Source: Parafrankia irregularis (lineage in GTDB: Bacteria; Actinomycetota; Actinomycetes; Frankiales; Frankiaceae). Taken from it: DNA of 64,000 nt. The position numbers and the translations under genes are program-made. Below the pieces are notes generated by a model. The model was given only the letters and a program-made list of their open reading frames with translations, had not been told where the DNA came from and searched no databases. Location: assembly GCF_001536285.1 (NCBI RefSeq), contig NZ_FAOZ01000023.1, forward strand, positions 62,001-126,000, written 5' to 3'. Shown here in pieces: positions 1 to 8,775 of the stretch (position 1 is its first letter; each line of letters begins with the position of its first letter).

Positions 1-2
1 CC

Positions 3-392
3 CTGCGGGAGGTCATGCTGGGCGCACGCCGGTTCGACCAGATCGTCGAGAACACGGGCGCGAGCCGGGACATCCTGGCCGCGAGGCTGCGGTCGCTGGT
101 CGCGGCGGGGGTGTTGGAGAAGCGCCAGTACAGCGAGCATCCGCCGCGTCACGAGTATCTGGCGACGGAGGCCGGCCGGGCACTGCAGCCCGTGCTGCTG
201 GGTCTCATGGACTGGGGCGACCGGTACGTCACGGCCGGCCCGCCGCCGACCGTGTGGCGGCATTCCTGCGGCGCCGAGCTGCGGCCACGCTGCGTGTGCG
301 CGAGCTGCGGCGAGCAGGTGGAGGCGAACGGTGTCACGCCCGTCCGCCTCGGCGAGGTGAGGCCGGTCACCGAGGTGCGGCCGACGGGCTGA
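3..392 (+). CDS. HxlR-type winged-helix transcriptional regulator, 5' part missing
   Basis: The frame is open to the left edge (it reads LREVMLGARRF), so the gene begins before the window. Residues resemble the HxlR family: the REVxLGxRRFD stretch, the segment LAARLRSLVAAGVLEKRQY (recognition helix and wing), and Y-TEAGRAL-PVLLGLMDWGDRY. The tail holds CGAELRPRCVCASCGEQV, a cysteine-containing end common in this family. HxlR proteins are small DNA-binding regulators that often sense redox or aldehyde stress; the target is not visible here. A glutathione peroxidase gene faces it across a strong hairpin, which is suggestive only. Confidence 0.85.
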   Translation: MREVMLGARRFDQIVENTGASRDILAARLRSLVAAGVLEKRQYSEHPPRHEYLATEAGRALQPVLLGLMDWGDRYVTAGPPPTVWRHSCGAELRPRCVCASCGEQVEANGVTPVRLGEVRPVTEVRPTG

Positions 393-481
393 CATGCGAA
401 CCGGCTGGCCGGCGCGCGAACCGGCCCGGGCCGGCGGGGTAAGCCCGATTCCGCCCGGCCCACCGAGGCGGCCGGGCGGCC

Positions 482-526
482 CGGTCCCACCGGGCGGACG
501 AACCAGACGTCCGCCCGGTGGGACCG
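482..526. terminator. Perfect 19-bp hairpin between convergent genes
   Basis: Bases 482-500 are exactly complementary to 508-526 around a 7-base loop. It lies between the stop of the HxlR gene (392) and the stop of the peroxidase gene (544), so it can end transcription from both sides. There is no T tract, as is usual for actinobacterial hairpin terminators. Confidence 0.8.
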
Positions 527-543
527 AGGGGGTCGTGCGGCTG

Positions 544-1080
<537 letters not shown>

Positions 1081-1266
1081 CTGCGACCTGGCTCTCGATG
1101 GGGCGGACCCGACGATCACGGGCCCGGCGGCGGGACGCCGAGTCGTCGCTGAACCAGGGCCAGGTACGACCGGTACGCCCCGGACGGCCGGAGGACCGCC
1201 TCGGGCGAGGCTGGGCGTGCGACGTGGACGGCGCGGACACATCGGACGCTACCCGGACGGGCAATA

Positions 1267-1291
1267 TTCTGTCACCGCCGCGGTGACAGAA
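1267..1291. promoter_or_regulatory. 25-base palindrome upstream of the peroxidase gene
   Basis: Two 12-base arms are perfectly complementary around a single central base (core TGTCACCGC / GCGGTGACA). AT-rich bases adjoin it (CAATATT at 1262-1268). It sits between the GNAT stop (1374) and the peroxidase start (1080), both on the minus strand. It could be an operator over a peroxidase promoter, or a hairpin terminating the GNAT transcript. The 1-base centre favours a protein-bound dyad. Confidence 0.5.
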
Positions 1292-1373
1292 ATCGCCGGT
1301 GAAGTGGGCAGCCGAGCGAGGCATCCGGGTGAAGCAGCCCGGGTAGGTGGGTGGGGCGCGCCGAGCGGGGCGG

Positions 1374-2129
1374 TCAGTGTGTCGGGGTGCGCAGCTGGAC
1401 GAACGACATCTCGCGGCGGACCCGGAAGCCGAGGTCCTCGTAGAGCCGGATCGCGTCCATGTTCGAGACCATCACGTGGAGGAAGGGTCGGTCGCCACGG
1501 GCGAGGATGCCCATGGCCGTCGCCCTGATCAGGCGGGTGGCGAAACCGGCCCCGCGGTGCACCGGATCGGTGCACACGGCACTGATCTCGGTACGACCCG
1601 GGAATCGCATCCGCTCCCCTGCCATCGCGACGAGCCGCCCGCCGCGCCGGATGCCCAGGTAGGCACCCAGTTCGATGGTGCGCCGCTCGAACGGACCCGG
1701 CTGGGTCCGGGCGACCAGGTCGAGCATCTCCGGCACGTCCTGCGCTCCCAGGCGAACCGCCTCGGGGTCCGGACGGCCGGCCACGTCATCGCCGAGCAGC
1801 TGAACGGCGGGGACCGCCATCACGATGTCCCACCCCGGAGGCGGCAGTGACCTCAGACCCGCGCAGCCGAGGAGGACACCCGGCCCCACCAGATCGGCGA
1901 GGTCGGCCCACGCGGCCGGATCGGTGTCGTCGCTCACCGCGGCGAACGGCGAGATATCGGAGGGGTAACGCGCCGCGCGCCCGTGCACGATGGCCAGCGC
2001 AGTGTGTACGCCCGTCAGCGACGCCCAGACCGGGTTGTCGAGTGCCGCCTCCGGAGTGGTGACTGCCACCGACCCCAGGCTCGCGCCCGGCAACGCACTC
2101 GGGCTCGGGCTTGCGCCCGTCGGACCCAT
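1374..2129 (-). CDS. GNAT family N-acetyltransferase (FR47-like)
   Basis: About 251 residues. The C-terminal half carries the acetyl-CoA fold: TEISAVCTDPVHRGAGFATRLI (motif A, R/Q-x-x-G-x-A/G form) and VSNMDAIRLYEDLGFRVRREM (motif B). The N-terminal half is a second, degenerate GNAT-like lobe, as in FR47-type proteins. ATG at 2129 is preferred over GTG at 2141 because GGGAGG lies 4 bases before the ATG and the GTG overlaps that ribosome-binding site. The substrate cannot be told. It is upstream of and co-directional with the peroxidase gene. Confidence 0.85.
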   Translation of the reverse strand: MGPTGASPSPSALPGASLGSVAVTTPEAALDNPVWASLTGVHTALAIVHGRAARYPSDISPFAAVSDDTDPAAWADLADLVGPGVLLGCAGLRSLPPPGWDIVMAVPAVQLLGDDVAGRPDPEAVRLGAQDVPEMLDLVARTQPGPFERRTIELGAYLGIRRGGRLVAMAGERMRFPGRTEISAVCTDPVHRGAGFATRLIRATAMGILARGDRPFLHVMVSNMDAIRLYEDLGFRVRREMSFVQLRTPTH

Positions 2130-3349
2130 CCAACCTCCCACCGGCGACAGGCGCCCAGGACGCGCCCACGGTCAGACTATGCGCCGGGCCCGAAACCCGG
2201 TGAACGGCCCACCCTCGTCGCGGGCCGGCGGCCACCCGCCACCAGCTCGGCCGAATGCCGCACCGGGCCCGTCAGACGGCTCCTCGAGCGGGTCGGCGGT
2301 CGTGACGCGGGGTCCGGACGCGCCCGCGCGAGAAGGGCCCGTCAGCCGCGCCGTCAACCGCGCCGTGGACCGGCCCGCCGCACGCCTGAGCCAACCGGGG
2401 GGCGACCGCAGGTGGCGCTCCGAACGGCGACACGCGCGACCGGCCATGGGCGTCGAACTTGACAACCAGCCGAGGAACGCCCCCTCCGGGCCACGGAACA
2501 GCCCGCACCCGGCGGCCGCACCACCCCCGTTCGGAGGGGGCGCGGCCCACCGCCCCGCACCCGGCCCCGACCGGAATGCGCTTGGAACAGGCCGGATTCT
2601 CACCCACCCGCACACCGGCCGGCAGACCGAACCCGTGAACTGAGAATGAATTTAGCACATAACAGCAGCGGCCGACACCGACTTAAAAGCGTCGTCGTTT
2701 CTGGCGAGAAATAGCCCGGTCAGGCCAGCGCGGCCGCCGGGAATGCCAAGCTGTCAACTCCGCGCAGCGGCGCCCCCGTTCAGCCGGGGGCTGTGCATCG
2801 GTTTCCAGCAAAACAGGATCAATCCAGATTCACTACAGAAACACAACAGAAACACTCCGATACCACTTTCGGCTATGGCCCGGAGATAGCCCGCAACGCC
2901 CGCCGCACGACCCGCCTAGGCGGTCAATAGCATGTGCGACGCGCAGATGACCTGCACTGATAGTTCGGGTTCGACCCAGGATCGACACCGGATCAACCCA
3001 GGTAGGACAGGCGCATCGGGGCGACGGCAAGGGGGCGGAGATCGACGCGGTCAGCACGGCCGGAGAGGGGCTCCAGGCCGGTGTCAATAGGCATCGGGAA
3101 CCACATTTCAGCGGCCACTTCACTTCATTTTTCCGCGACGCGGAGAAACATTACGAAACTACCCCGGGCGACCCCTCGAAGGCGACTCACAAGCGCCCCG
3201 GAGGAACCTCGGGAGACATCAGCCAACGAACGGGACAACGCGCGGCGCCACGCAAGATCCGTCGATTCTCAGCCGAATTCCCGACGGAAGTTCCTGACCG
3301 CGGCGGGCCGGCCCTGAGCCACCGACCACCGACGACGAGGACCTGATCG
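2130..3349. other. Long intergenic stretch without a supported gene
   Basis: About 1.2 kb between the divergent GNAT and cvnA genes. Open frames here lack recognisable protein features and have inconsistent codon use. The part after about 2640 is less GC-rich than its surroundings, with AT-rich patches near 2640-2700 and 3100-3165, fitting promoter and leader DNA for cvnA. I see no RNA gene. Confidence 0.5.
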
Positions 3350-5737
3350 ATGTCAGAACACGCAATCGCGCGCCATCAGGTGCGGCGACCACCGACGGTC
3401 CGCGACCTGATCGCACCGCCGATCGCCGCGGTGCTGGTGGTGATGCTCACCGGCCTCGGCATAGCCGCGGTGTCACCCACCGACGCCCGCGGGCCGGTCC
3501 TGTTCTGCGCATCCGTCGCCGCCATAGTCGTCGGGCTGGCGAGCGTCTTCGCGGTCCGCAACCGGCAGATCGCCATGGAGCTGCGCGGCCGGGTCGTCAC
3601 GCTCGAAGCGAAGGTCAAGACCTCCACGGCGCAGACGGAACGGCTGTCCCGGGAGGTGCTCCCCCTCGTCGTCACCCGCCTGCGAGAGGGCGCCACCGCC
3701 CAGGCCGCCCTCGGGGAGGCGCCGCGAGGTACCGACGGCGCGCACCTGCACATTCTGCGCACCGTGGCAGAGGAGGTCAGCCGCGGCGAACGGATGCGCT
3801 CCGCCGCGATGGCCGCCTGCGCGAGCGCCGCCGGCCGCATGCAGGCGTTGAGCACCGCCATGCTCGCCGACCTTCGCACCATGGAGGAACGGCACAGCGA
3901 GGAGGTTCTCGGCGACCTGCTGCGGCTCGACCACCTCACCGCCCAGGCGGGGCGCCTCGCTGACAGCATCGCCGTTCTCACCGGCGGGCGTTCGGGTCGT
4001 CGCTGGACCAAGCCGATCGTCATGGAAAGCCTGCTGCGCGGGGCGATGGGACGGATCAGCGCCTACCAGCGGGTCCGGCTCCACTCGACCAGCACCGTGG
4101 CCGTGGTCGGCTACGCCGCCGAGGGCGTGATGCACACGCTCGCGGAACTCATGGACAACGCCACCAGCTTCTCGCCGCCCTCCGAAGAGGTGCACGTCTA
4201 CGTCGAGGAGGTGCAGGCCGGCGTCGTCATCACCATCGAGGACGGCGGCCTGGTCATGGGGCAGGCAGCCCTCGAACGGGCCGAACGCGCCGTCTCGGCG
4301 GAATCGCTCGACCTGACCAGCCTCTCCGGCACCCGGCTGGGCCTCGCGGTCGTCGGCGTGCTCGCCCGCAAACACGGTCTGACGGTGTCCTTCCGCCCGT
4401 CGTCGCGCGGCGGAACCGGTGCCATCGTGATGGTTCCGCGCCAGCTCATCACCGCGCCGAGATCGGTGGAGCCACCGCCCACGATCAGCGACGCGACGGA
4501 CGCGGCGACCACGGGCCTGCGCACCGCCGTGGCGGCCCGGGCCCCACGGGCCCTGCCGCCCGCGGCCGCCGACGACCGGCACAGCCGAAGCGCGGCCGCG
4601 TCGGACCCCGGCTTCAACCGGCAGCGGCAGGGAGCGGGTGGTGGTGGTGACCTGGCGAACCACCAGCCACGCAGACCGGATCCGTCCGAGTTCGTCACGG
4701 CCCTGGGTGCCCTTCCCACCCGTGAACCCGGCGCCTTCCCGACCCGCGCCGGTACCAGGAACGCTCCGAGCACGGAGCAGACTCACGCCCACCCCCACGT
4801 CGCGCTCGACACCGGGCCGAGCGGCACCGCGGACACCGCAGCCGCCACCGGCATCGATGCCGTCACCGCCCGGATCACCCTGCCCAAGCGAGCCCGCGGC
4901 CAGTCCCTCACCGCCAGCACCCGCGCGGCCGGCCCCGCCGTCTCCCGCCCGCGCTCACACCGGGCCCGTCGCAACTCCATCGCGAACTTCGCCGCGTTCC
5001 GTCGAGCCATGCGCGCCGCCAGCGCGACCAGGTCGACCACAACGCGCCCGGCGGCTCCTGGTCCGACGCCGGCGAGCCCGCAGATGCCGACCCAGGGGAC
5101 GGCGGAGCTGGCAATGCCGGGACTGGGCATGCCTGGACCGGGCATGCCGGGCCCTGCGGCGCTCTTCGGCCCGACAACGGGCACAGCGTCCGCGACGAAC
5201 CCGGCGCCCATCGACGCGGAAACCACCATCTCCGCGGAGCAGTTCGAGATGGCGGCGCTGGCGGAGCTGATCGAGATGGCGGAGCTGGCCGCGGCCCGCA
5301 CCTCGGACGAGGCCCCGGCCATGCCGACGGACACACCTGAGCCGGGCCCGGAGCTGGCCACGACCGTCCAACCGGAGAGCTTCGCCGCCGCGGTCGGCCC
5401 GACCGACACGGCCGACACCGCCGCCGCCGATGTCGCCGATGTCGACGCCGCTGCTGCGACCGCGCAGGCCTCCGAGACCGCGACGACCTCCGCGACCACG
5501 CGGGGCTCCGCTACCGGGGAGCTGCCCGCGGCGGCGACGGACAGCTCCGAGTCGGCCGTGACCGACATCGAGGACAGCCGGCCACCGGCCACGCCCGGCC
5601 CGACCACCGGCCCCAGCCCGGCTGGAGGGGCCGGAGCGGGGGCTTCGGCTGGGGCCGGTTCGAAGCCGCCGCTGGCTCCGACGCGCGTGGGGTCCGCGCC
5701 GACCCGACGCACCCGGCCGACGAGGACGTCCCGGTGA
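3350..5737 (+). CDS. cvnA: Conservon sensor-histidine-kinase-like protein CvnA
   Basis: 795 residues. Two membrane segments lie near residues 20-60 (LIAPPIAAVLVVMLTGLG; VLFCASVAAIVVGLASVFAV), followed by a coiled-coil-like linker and a dimerisation-like helix with LLRLDHLTAQAGR. The GHKL ATPase domain has the N box ELMDNATSFSPP (Asn270), then TIEDGGLVMG and TRLGLAVVGVLARKHG. The last roughly 430 residues are low complexity (Ala/Pro/Thr-rich, with MPGPGMPGP repeats). CvnA proteins form a membrane complex with CvnB, C and D; the family gates a GTPase-like switch. The ATG follows GAGGACC. The C-terminal tail is unusually long. Confidence 0.93.
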   Translation: MSEHAIARHQVRRPPTVRDLIAPPIAAVLVVMLTGLGIAAVSPTDARGPVLFCASVAAIVVGLASVFAVRNRQIAMELRGRVVTLEAKVKTSTAQTERLSREVLPLVVTRLREGATAQAALGEAPRGTDGAHLHILRTVAEEVSRGERMRSAAMAACASAAGRMQALSTAMLADLRTMEERHSEEVLGDLLRLDHLTAQAGRLADSIAVLTGGRSGRRWTKPIVMESLLRGAMGRISAYQRVRLHSTSTVAVVGYAAEGVMHTLAELMDNATSFSPPSEEVHVYVEEVQAGVVITIEDGGLVMGQAALERAERAVSAESLDLTSLSGTRLGLAVVGVLARKHGLTVSFRPSSRGGTGAIVMVPRQLITAPRSVEPPPTISDATDAATTGLRTAVAARAPRALPPAAADDRHSRSAAASDPGFNRQRQGAGGGGDLANHQPRRPDPSEFVTALGALPTREPGAFPTRAGTRNAPSTEQTHAHPHVALDTGPSGTADTAAATGIDAVTARITLPKRARGQSLTASTRAAGPAVSRPRSHRARRNSIANFAAFRRAMRAASATRSTTTRPAAPGPTPASPQMPTQGTAELAMPGLGMPGPGMPGPAALFGPTTGTASATNPAPIDAETTISAEQFEMAALAELIEMAELAAARTSDEAPAMPTDTPEPGPELATTVQPESFAAAVGPTDTADTAAADVADVDAAAATAQASETATTSATTRGSATGELPAAATDSSESAVTDIEDSRPPATPGPTTGPSPAGGAGAGASAGAGSKPPLAPTRVGSAPTRRTRPTRTSR

Positions 5738-5765
5738 GGACGTCCCGATGAGCGGCACCGGCTGC

Positions 5766-5806
5766 CCGCTGGCTGACCGGACCGGACCGGTTCGGTCAGC
5801 CAGCGG
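5766..5806 (+). terminator. Long hairpin in the cvnA-cvnB gap
   Basis: Bases 5766-5779 pair perfectly with 5793-5806. The 13 bases between can add five more pairs, leaving a 3-base loop. GGACGTCCC occurs three times around it (5724, 5738, 5807). The gap between cvnA and cvnB (191 bases) is unusual because cvnB to cvnE overlap. It may be an attenuator or partial terminator that separates cvnA expression from the rest. Confidence 0.5.
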
Positions 5807-5928
5807 GGACGTCCCGATCAGAACCTTCCCGACCTGGCCTTTCCACGACGACCAGACCAGCACTGGACGACCAGATTGGAGGCAGGGGCAACCCGGGCGG
5901 GCCCACCGCACGGCACCCCGCAATCCCG

Positions 5929-6348
5929 ATGAATACCACTGAGAGCGATCTTGACTGGCTGCTGGAGAACCTCCTCGCTCGTACCCCGGGAACGCACCAT
6001 GCCCTGGTGCTGTCCCGGGACGGGCTCAAGCTGTGCCGGTCATCGGGCCTGAGCATCGACCAGGCCGACCAGCTCTCCGCGATCGCCTCGGGCATCCAGA
6101 GCCTCGCGCACGGAGCGTCCATCGAGTTCGGGGACGGCACCGGCGGGGTTCGGCAGTCGATGACCGAGTTCCACGGCGGCCTGCTGTTCATCGTCGACGC
6201 CGGCCAGGGTGCCCACCTGGCGGTGATCGCGACCGACGACGCGGACGCCGGCATCATCGGCCACAACATGAGTGAGCTGGTCGAACAGATCGGCGAATAC
6301 CTGAGCGCCGCACCCCGCGGGCCCGTCCAGCCCGCCGGACAGCCGTGA
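5929..6348 (+). CDS. cvnB: Conservon roadblock/LC7 protein CvnB
   Basis: 139 residues, the full length of a roadblock/LC7 domain. Typical features are LDWLLENLLARTPGTHHALVLS (first helix and strand), DGLKLCRSSGL, ADQLSAIASGIQSLAHG and the long C-terminal helix. Roadblock proteins dimerise and regulate small GTPases; in conservons CvnB contacts CvnA and CvnD. The stop overlaps the next start (GTGA at 6345-6348), so translation of cvnB and cvnC is probably coupled. Confidence 0.93.
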   Translation: MNTTESDLDWLLENLLARTPGTHHALVLSRDGLKLCRSSGLSIDQADQLSAIASGIQSLAHGASIEFGDGTGGVRQSMTEFHGGLLFIVDAGQGAHLAVIATDDADAGIIGHNMSELVEQIGEYLSAAPRGPVQPAGQP

Positions 6349-6704
6349 TCCGACGGCTCGTCGACAGCGAGGACCCGGACCGGCTGTACACCGTCACCGG
6401 TGGTCGCAGCCGGGCCGGACGCACCGCGTTCGACCTCGTCACGCTCGTCACGAGCAGAGCGGACCCCGCCCCTGGGATGCAGTCCGAACACATTCGGATC
6501 CTGCGGGTCTGCCGGGCCCCTACCGCAGTGGTCGAACTCTCGGCGGATCTGAAGCTCCCCGTGAGCATCGTGAAGATCCTGCTCTCCGACCTGTTGGAGA
6601 GGGGCCTGATCGCGGCAAGCCACCCCTCCACCCCGACCGATCCGCTTCAACTTCCCGATCCCGCGTTCCTGAAGCAGGTGCTCGTTGGACTCCAGAAGCT
6701 CTGA
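6345..6704 (+). CDS. cvnC: Conservon DUF742 protein CvnC
   Basis: 119 residues, the standard size of DUF742. It shows the family pattern: RLYTVTGGRSRAG near the start, FDLVTLV, then a winged-helix-like part (EHIRILRVCRAPTAVVELSADLKLPVSIVKILLSDLLERGLI) ending with LKQVLVGLQKL. Its biochemical role is not established; it accompanies CvnB and CvnD in every conservon. It starts with GTG inside the cvnB stop and overlaps cvnD by 20 bases. Confidence 0.93.
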   Translation: MIRRLVDSEDPDRLYTVTGGRSRAGRTAFDLVTLVTSRADPAPGMQSEHIRILRVCRAPTAVVELSADLKLPVSIVKILLSDLLERGLIAASHPSTPTDPLQLPDPAFLKQVLVGLQKL

Positions 6705-7293
6705 GGTCGCCGTCCGGCCGCCGCTGCAGACCACGGCCAAGGACGGCGTCAAGATCGTGATCGTCGGCGGATTCGGCGTCGGCAAGACCACGATGGTCCG
6801 TTCCGTCAGCGAGATCCGCCCACTGAGCACCGAGGAGGTGATGACCGAGGCCGGCGTCGGCATCGACGACCCCGGCGCGGTCACGGACAAGAACACCACC
6901 ACCGTCGCGTTCGACTTCGGACGCATCAGCCTGGACGCGCAGATGGTGCTGTACCTGTTCGGCGCGCCCGGTCAGGAACGGTTCTGGTTCCTGTGGGACC
7001 GCCTGTTCGCCGGCACCATCGGCGCGGTCGTCCTCGTCGACACCCGCCGGGTCTCCGACTCCTGGTATGCGATCGATCGGCTGGAACACCACCGGATGCC
7101 GTTCATCGTCGCGAGGAACAACTTCGGCGAGCCCGAGCACTCCCTCGAGGACCTGCGCGAGGCGCTGTCCCTCTCCCCCGACGTGCCCGTCATCGACTGC
7201 GACGCCCGGCACCGCTCGTCCAGCAAGGACGTGCTGATGACGCTCGTACAGCACCTCTACGAGCAGGCCTCCGCCCGCAAGGAGGCCTCATGA
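6685..7293 (+). CDS. cvnD: Conservon ATP/GTP-binding protein CvnD
   Basis: 202 residues. Walker A is GGFGVGKTT (residues 28-36), the switch region SEIRPLSTEEVMTEAG follows, then TTTVAFDFGRISL and the G3-like FGAPGQERFWF. The usual N/TKxD guanine-specificity motif is not seen in standard form (VARNNF occupies that area), as in many Mgl/Cvn GTPases. A TTG start at 6685 is used because the ORF begins inside cvnC; an internal start would remove residues before the P-loop strand. It ends in an ATGA overlap with the P450 gene. Confidence 0.92.
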   Translation: MDSRSSEVAVRPPLQTTAKDGVKIVIVGGFGVGKTTMVRSVSEIRPLSTEEVMTEAGVGIDDPGAVTDKNTTTVAFDFGRISLDAQMVLYLFGAPGQERFWFLWDRLFAGTIGAVVLVDTRRVSDSWYAIDRLEHHRMPFIVARNNFGEPEHSLEDLREALSLSPDVPVIDCDARHRSSSKDVLMTLVQHLYEQASARKEAS

Positions 7294-8717
7294 CCACGAT
7301 GCTCGGTCCGGGCGCGGGGCCGGCTCCGCGCCCGGGCGTGGGCCGCGGCCGCTCCGACATCGCCCCGGTGCGGCGCCCGCAGGCCCGGGGCCACCGCGAC
7401 CCGCGTCCCAATCCGGCCTCGAACCCGCACCGCACCCCCGCTCCCGCCCCTGCCGCCGCGCCCGGCCCGGTGATCCCGGTGACGTTCGACGGCACCCGGC
7501 ACGCCTGGCTGGTTCTGGGGTACCGCGAGCTGCACTACGTTCTGAGCAGCCCGGAGATCTTCACCAGCGATCCGCGTAACCGGGCCCGCCGGGAGAACAT
7601 CCCTGCGGACTGGGCGCCTCTCCCCGGGCTGGGCCGGCGCCCCTCGCTGCTCCACACCGACAGCGAGGACCATCAGCGCCGCTACCAGGCGGTCAACGAC
7701 GTCCTGGGCGAGGTGGACGTCTTCCTCCTGCGCGCGCGGGCCGAGGCCATCACCGACAGCGTGATCGACGACTTCGCCGGGCTCGGCTCGGCCGATCTGG
7801 TCGCGTCGTTCGCGCACCAGGTGCCCGCCCTGGTCCTGGCCTCGCTGTGCGGACCGGACGACCTCGACGCCACCCAGATCGCCGAGGACCTCGTCGACCT
7901 GGTCGACATCGACGCGGACGCCGCCCGCGGCCATCGCCATCTCGTCGCCCGGCTGCGCGACCTGCTCGCCATCCGACTGGACGAGCCTCCCACCGAGGAC
8001 ATCATCTCCGGCCTGATCGACCATCCGGCCGAGCTGACGGACGACGAGATCGTCGAGGATCTCGCGGTCGCCCTCGGCTTCGGGATGCGCACGGTGGCTG
8101 GTTGGATCGGCAACTCGCTGCGTCTGCTGCTCACCGACGGGTCCTTCGCGCTGGAGCTGTCCGGCGGGCGGCGCAGCGTCATGCAGGCACTCACCCGGGT
8201 CCTGTGGGAGGACACGCCCCTGCAGATCACCGCCGGCCGCTGGGCGACCCGCGACATCCAGCTCGGTGGCCAGCGGATCAGGGCCGGGGAGATGGTCGCG
8301 CTCGGCCTCGCGGCGGCGAACTCCGATCCCCGGGTCCGCCGCGACCACGCCTCGGGCCCGCCGGCCGGGTGCGGCGCCGCGCTCGCCCACCACCACAACC
8401 CGGGCGGCGGCCCGGCCCTGCGGGGCACCGCGCACCACGCCGGAAACGCGACCGGCGCCGACGCCGACGCCGACGCCGACGGCACTGTCACGGCGTCCGG
8501 GCCCAACAGCGCGCACCTGTCCTTCGGGCACGGTGCGCACCGCTGCCCGTTCCCCGCACAGGAGATCGCCGAGGTCATCACACGGACCGCCGTCGAGGTG
8601 CTCCTCGACCGGCTGCCCAACGTGCGGCTCGCCGTACCCGCGGGCGCGCTGGCCTGGCGACGCACCGCGTGGAACAGGGCACTGACCGCCCTGCCGGTCC
8701 GGTTCAGCCCAGTTTGA
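7290..8717 (+). CDS. cvnE: Conservon cytochrome P450 (CvnE, CYP157-like) lacking ExxR
   Basis: 475 residues, starting at the ATG inside the cvnD stop. The haem ligand is Cys419 in FGHGAHRCPF. The K-helix ExxR motif, nearly universal in P450s, reads R303-V-L-W306. Loss of ExxR with tryptophan at the arginine position is known for conservon-linked CYP157 enzymes. The I helix has GFGMRTVAGWIGN rather than the common AGxxT oxygen-activation motif. The first 60 residues are Pro/Ala/Arg-rich. A roughly 45-residue insertion before the haem loop includes ADADADAD. Substrate unknown; a redox or ligand-sensing role linked to the Cvn GTPase switch is an inference. Confidence 0.88.
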   Translation: MTTMLGPGAGPAPRPGVGRGRSDIAPVRRPQARGHRDPRPNPASNPHRTPAPAPAAAPGPVIPVTFDGTRHAWLVLGYRELHYVLSSPEIFTSDPRNRARRENIPADWAPLPGLGRRPSLLHTDSEDHQRRYQAVNDVLGEVDVFLLRARAEAITDSVIDDFAGLGSADLVASFAHQVPALVLASLCGPDDLDATQIAEDLVDLVDIDADAARGHRHLVARLRDLLAIRLDEPPTEDIISGLIDHPAELTDDEIVEDLAVALGFGMRTVAGWIGNSLRLLLTDGSFALELSGGRRSVMQALTRVLWEDTPLQITAGRWATRDIQLGGQRIRAGEMVALGLAAANSDPRVRRDHASGPPAGCGAALAHHHNPGGGPALRGTAHHAGNATGADADADADGTVTASGPNSAHLSFGHGAHRCPFPAQEIAEVITRTAVEVLLDRLPNVRLAVPAGALAWRRTAWNRALTALPVRFSPV

Positions 8718-8775
8718 CGTCCGCGACTGGCCGCGCCGCACGGCATCACGCTGAAACCGAGCCCGGAGACCACCG

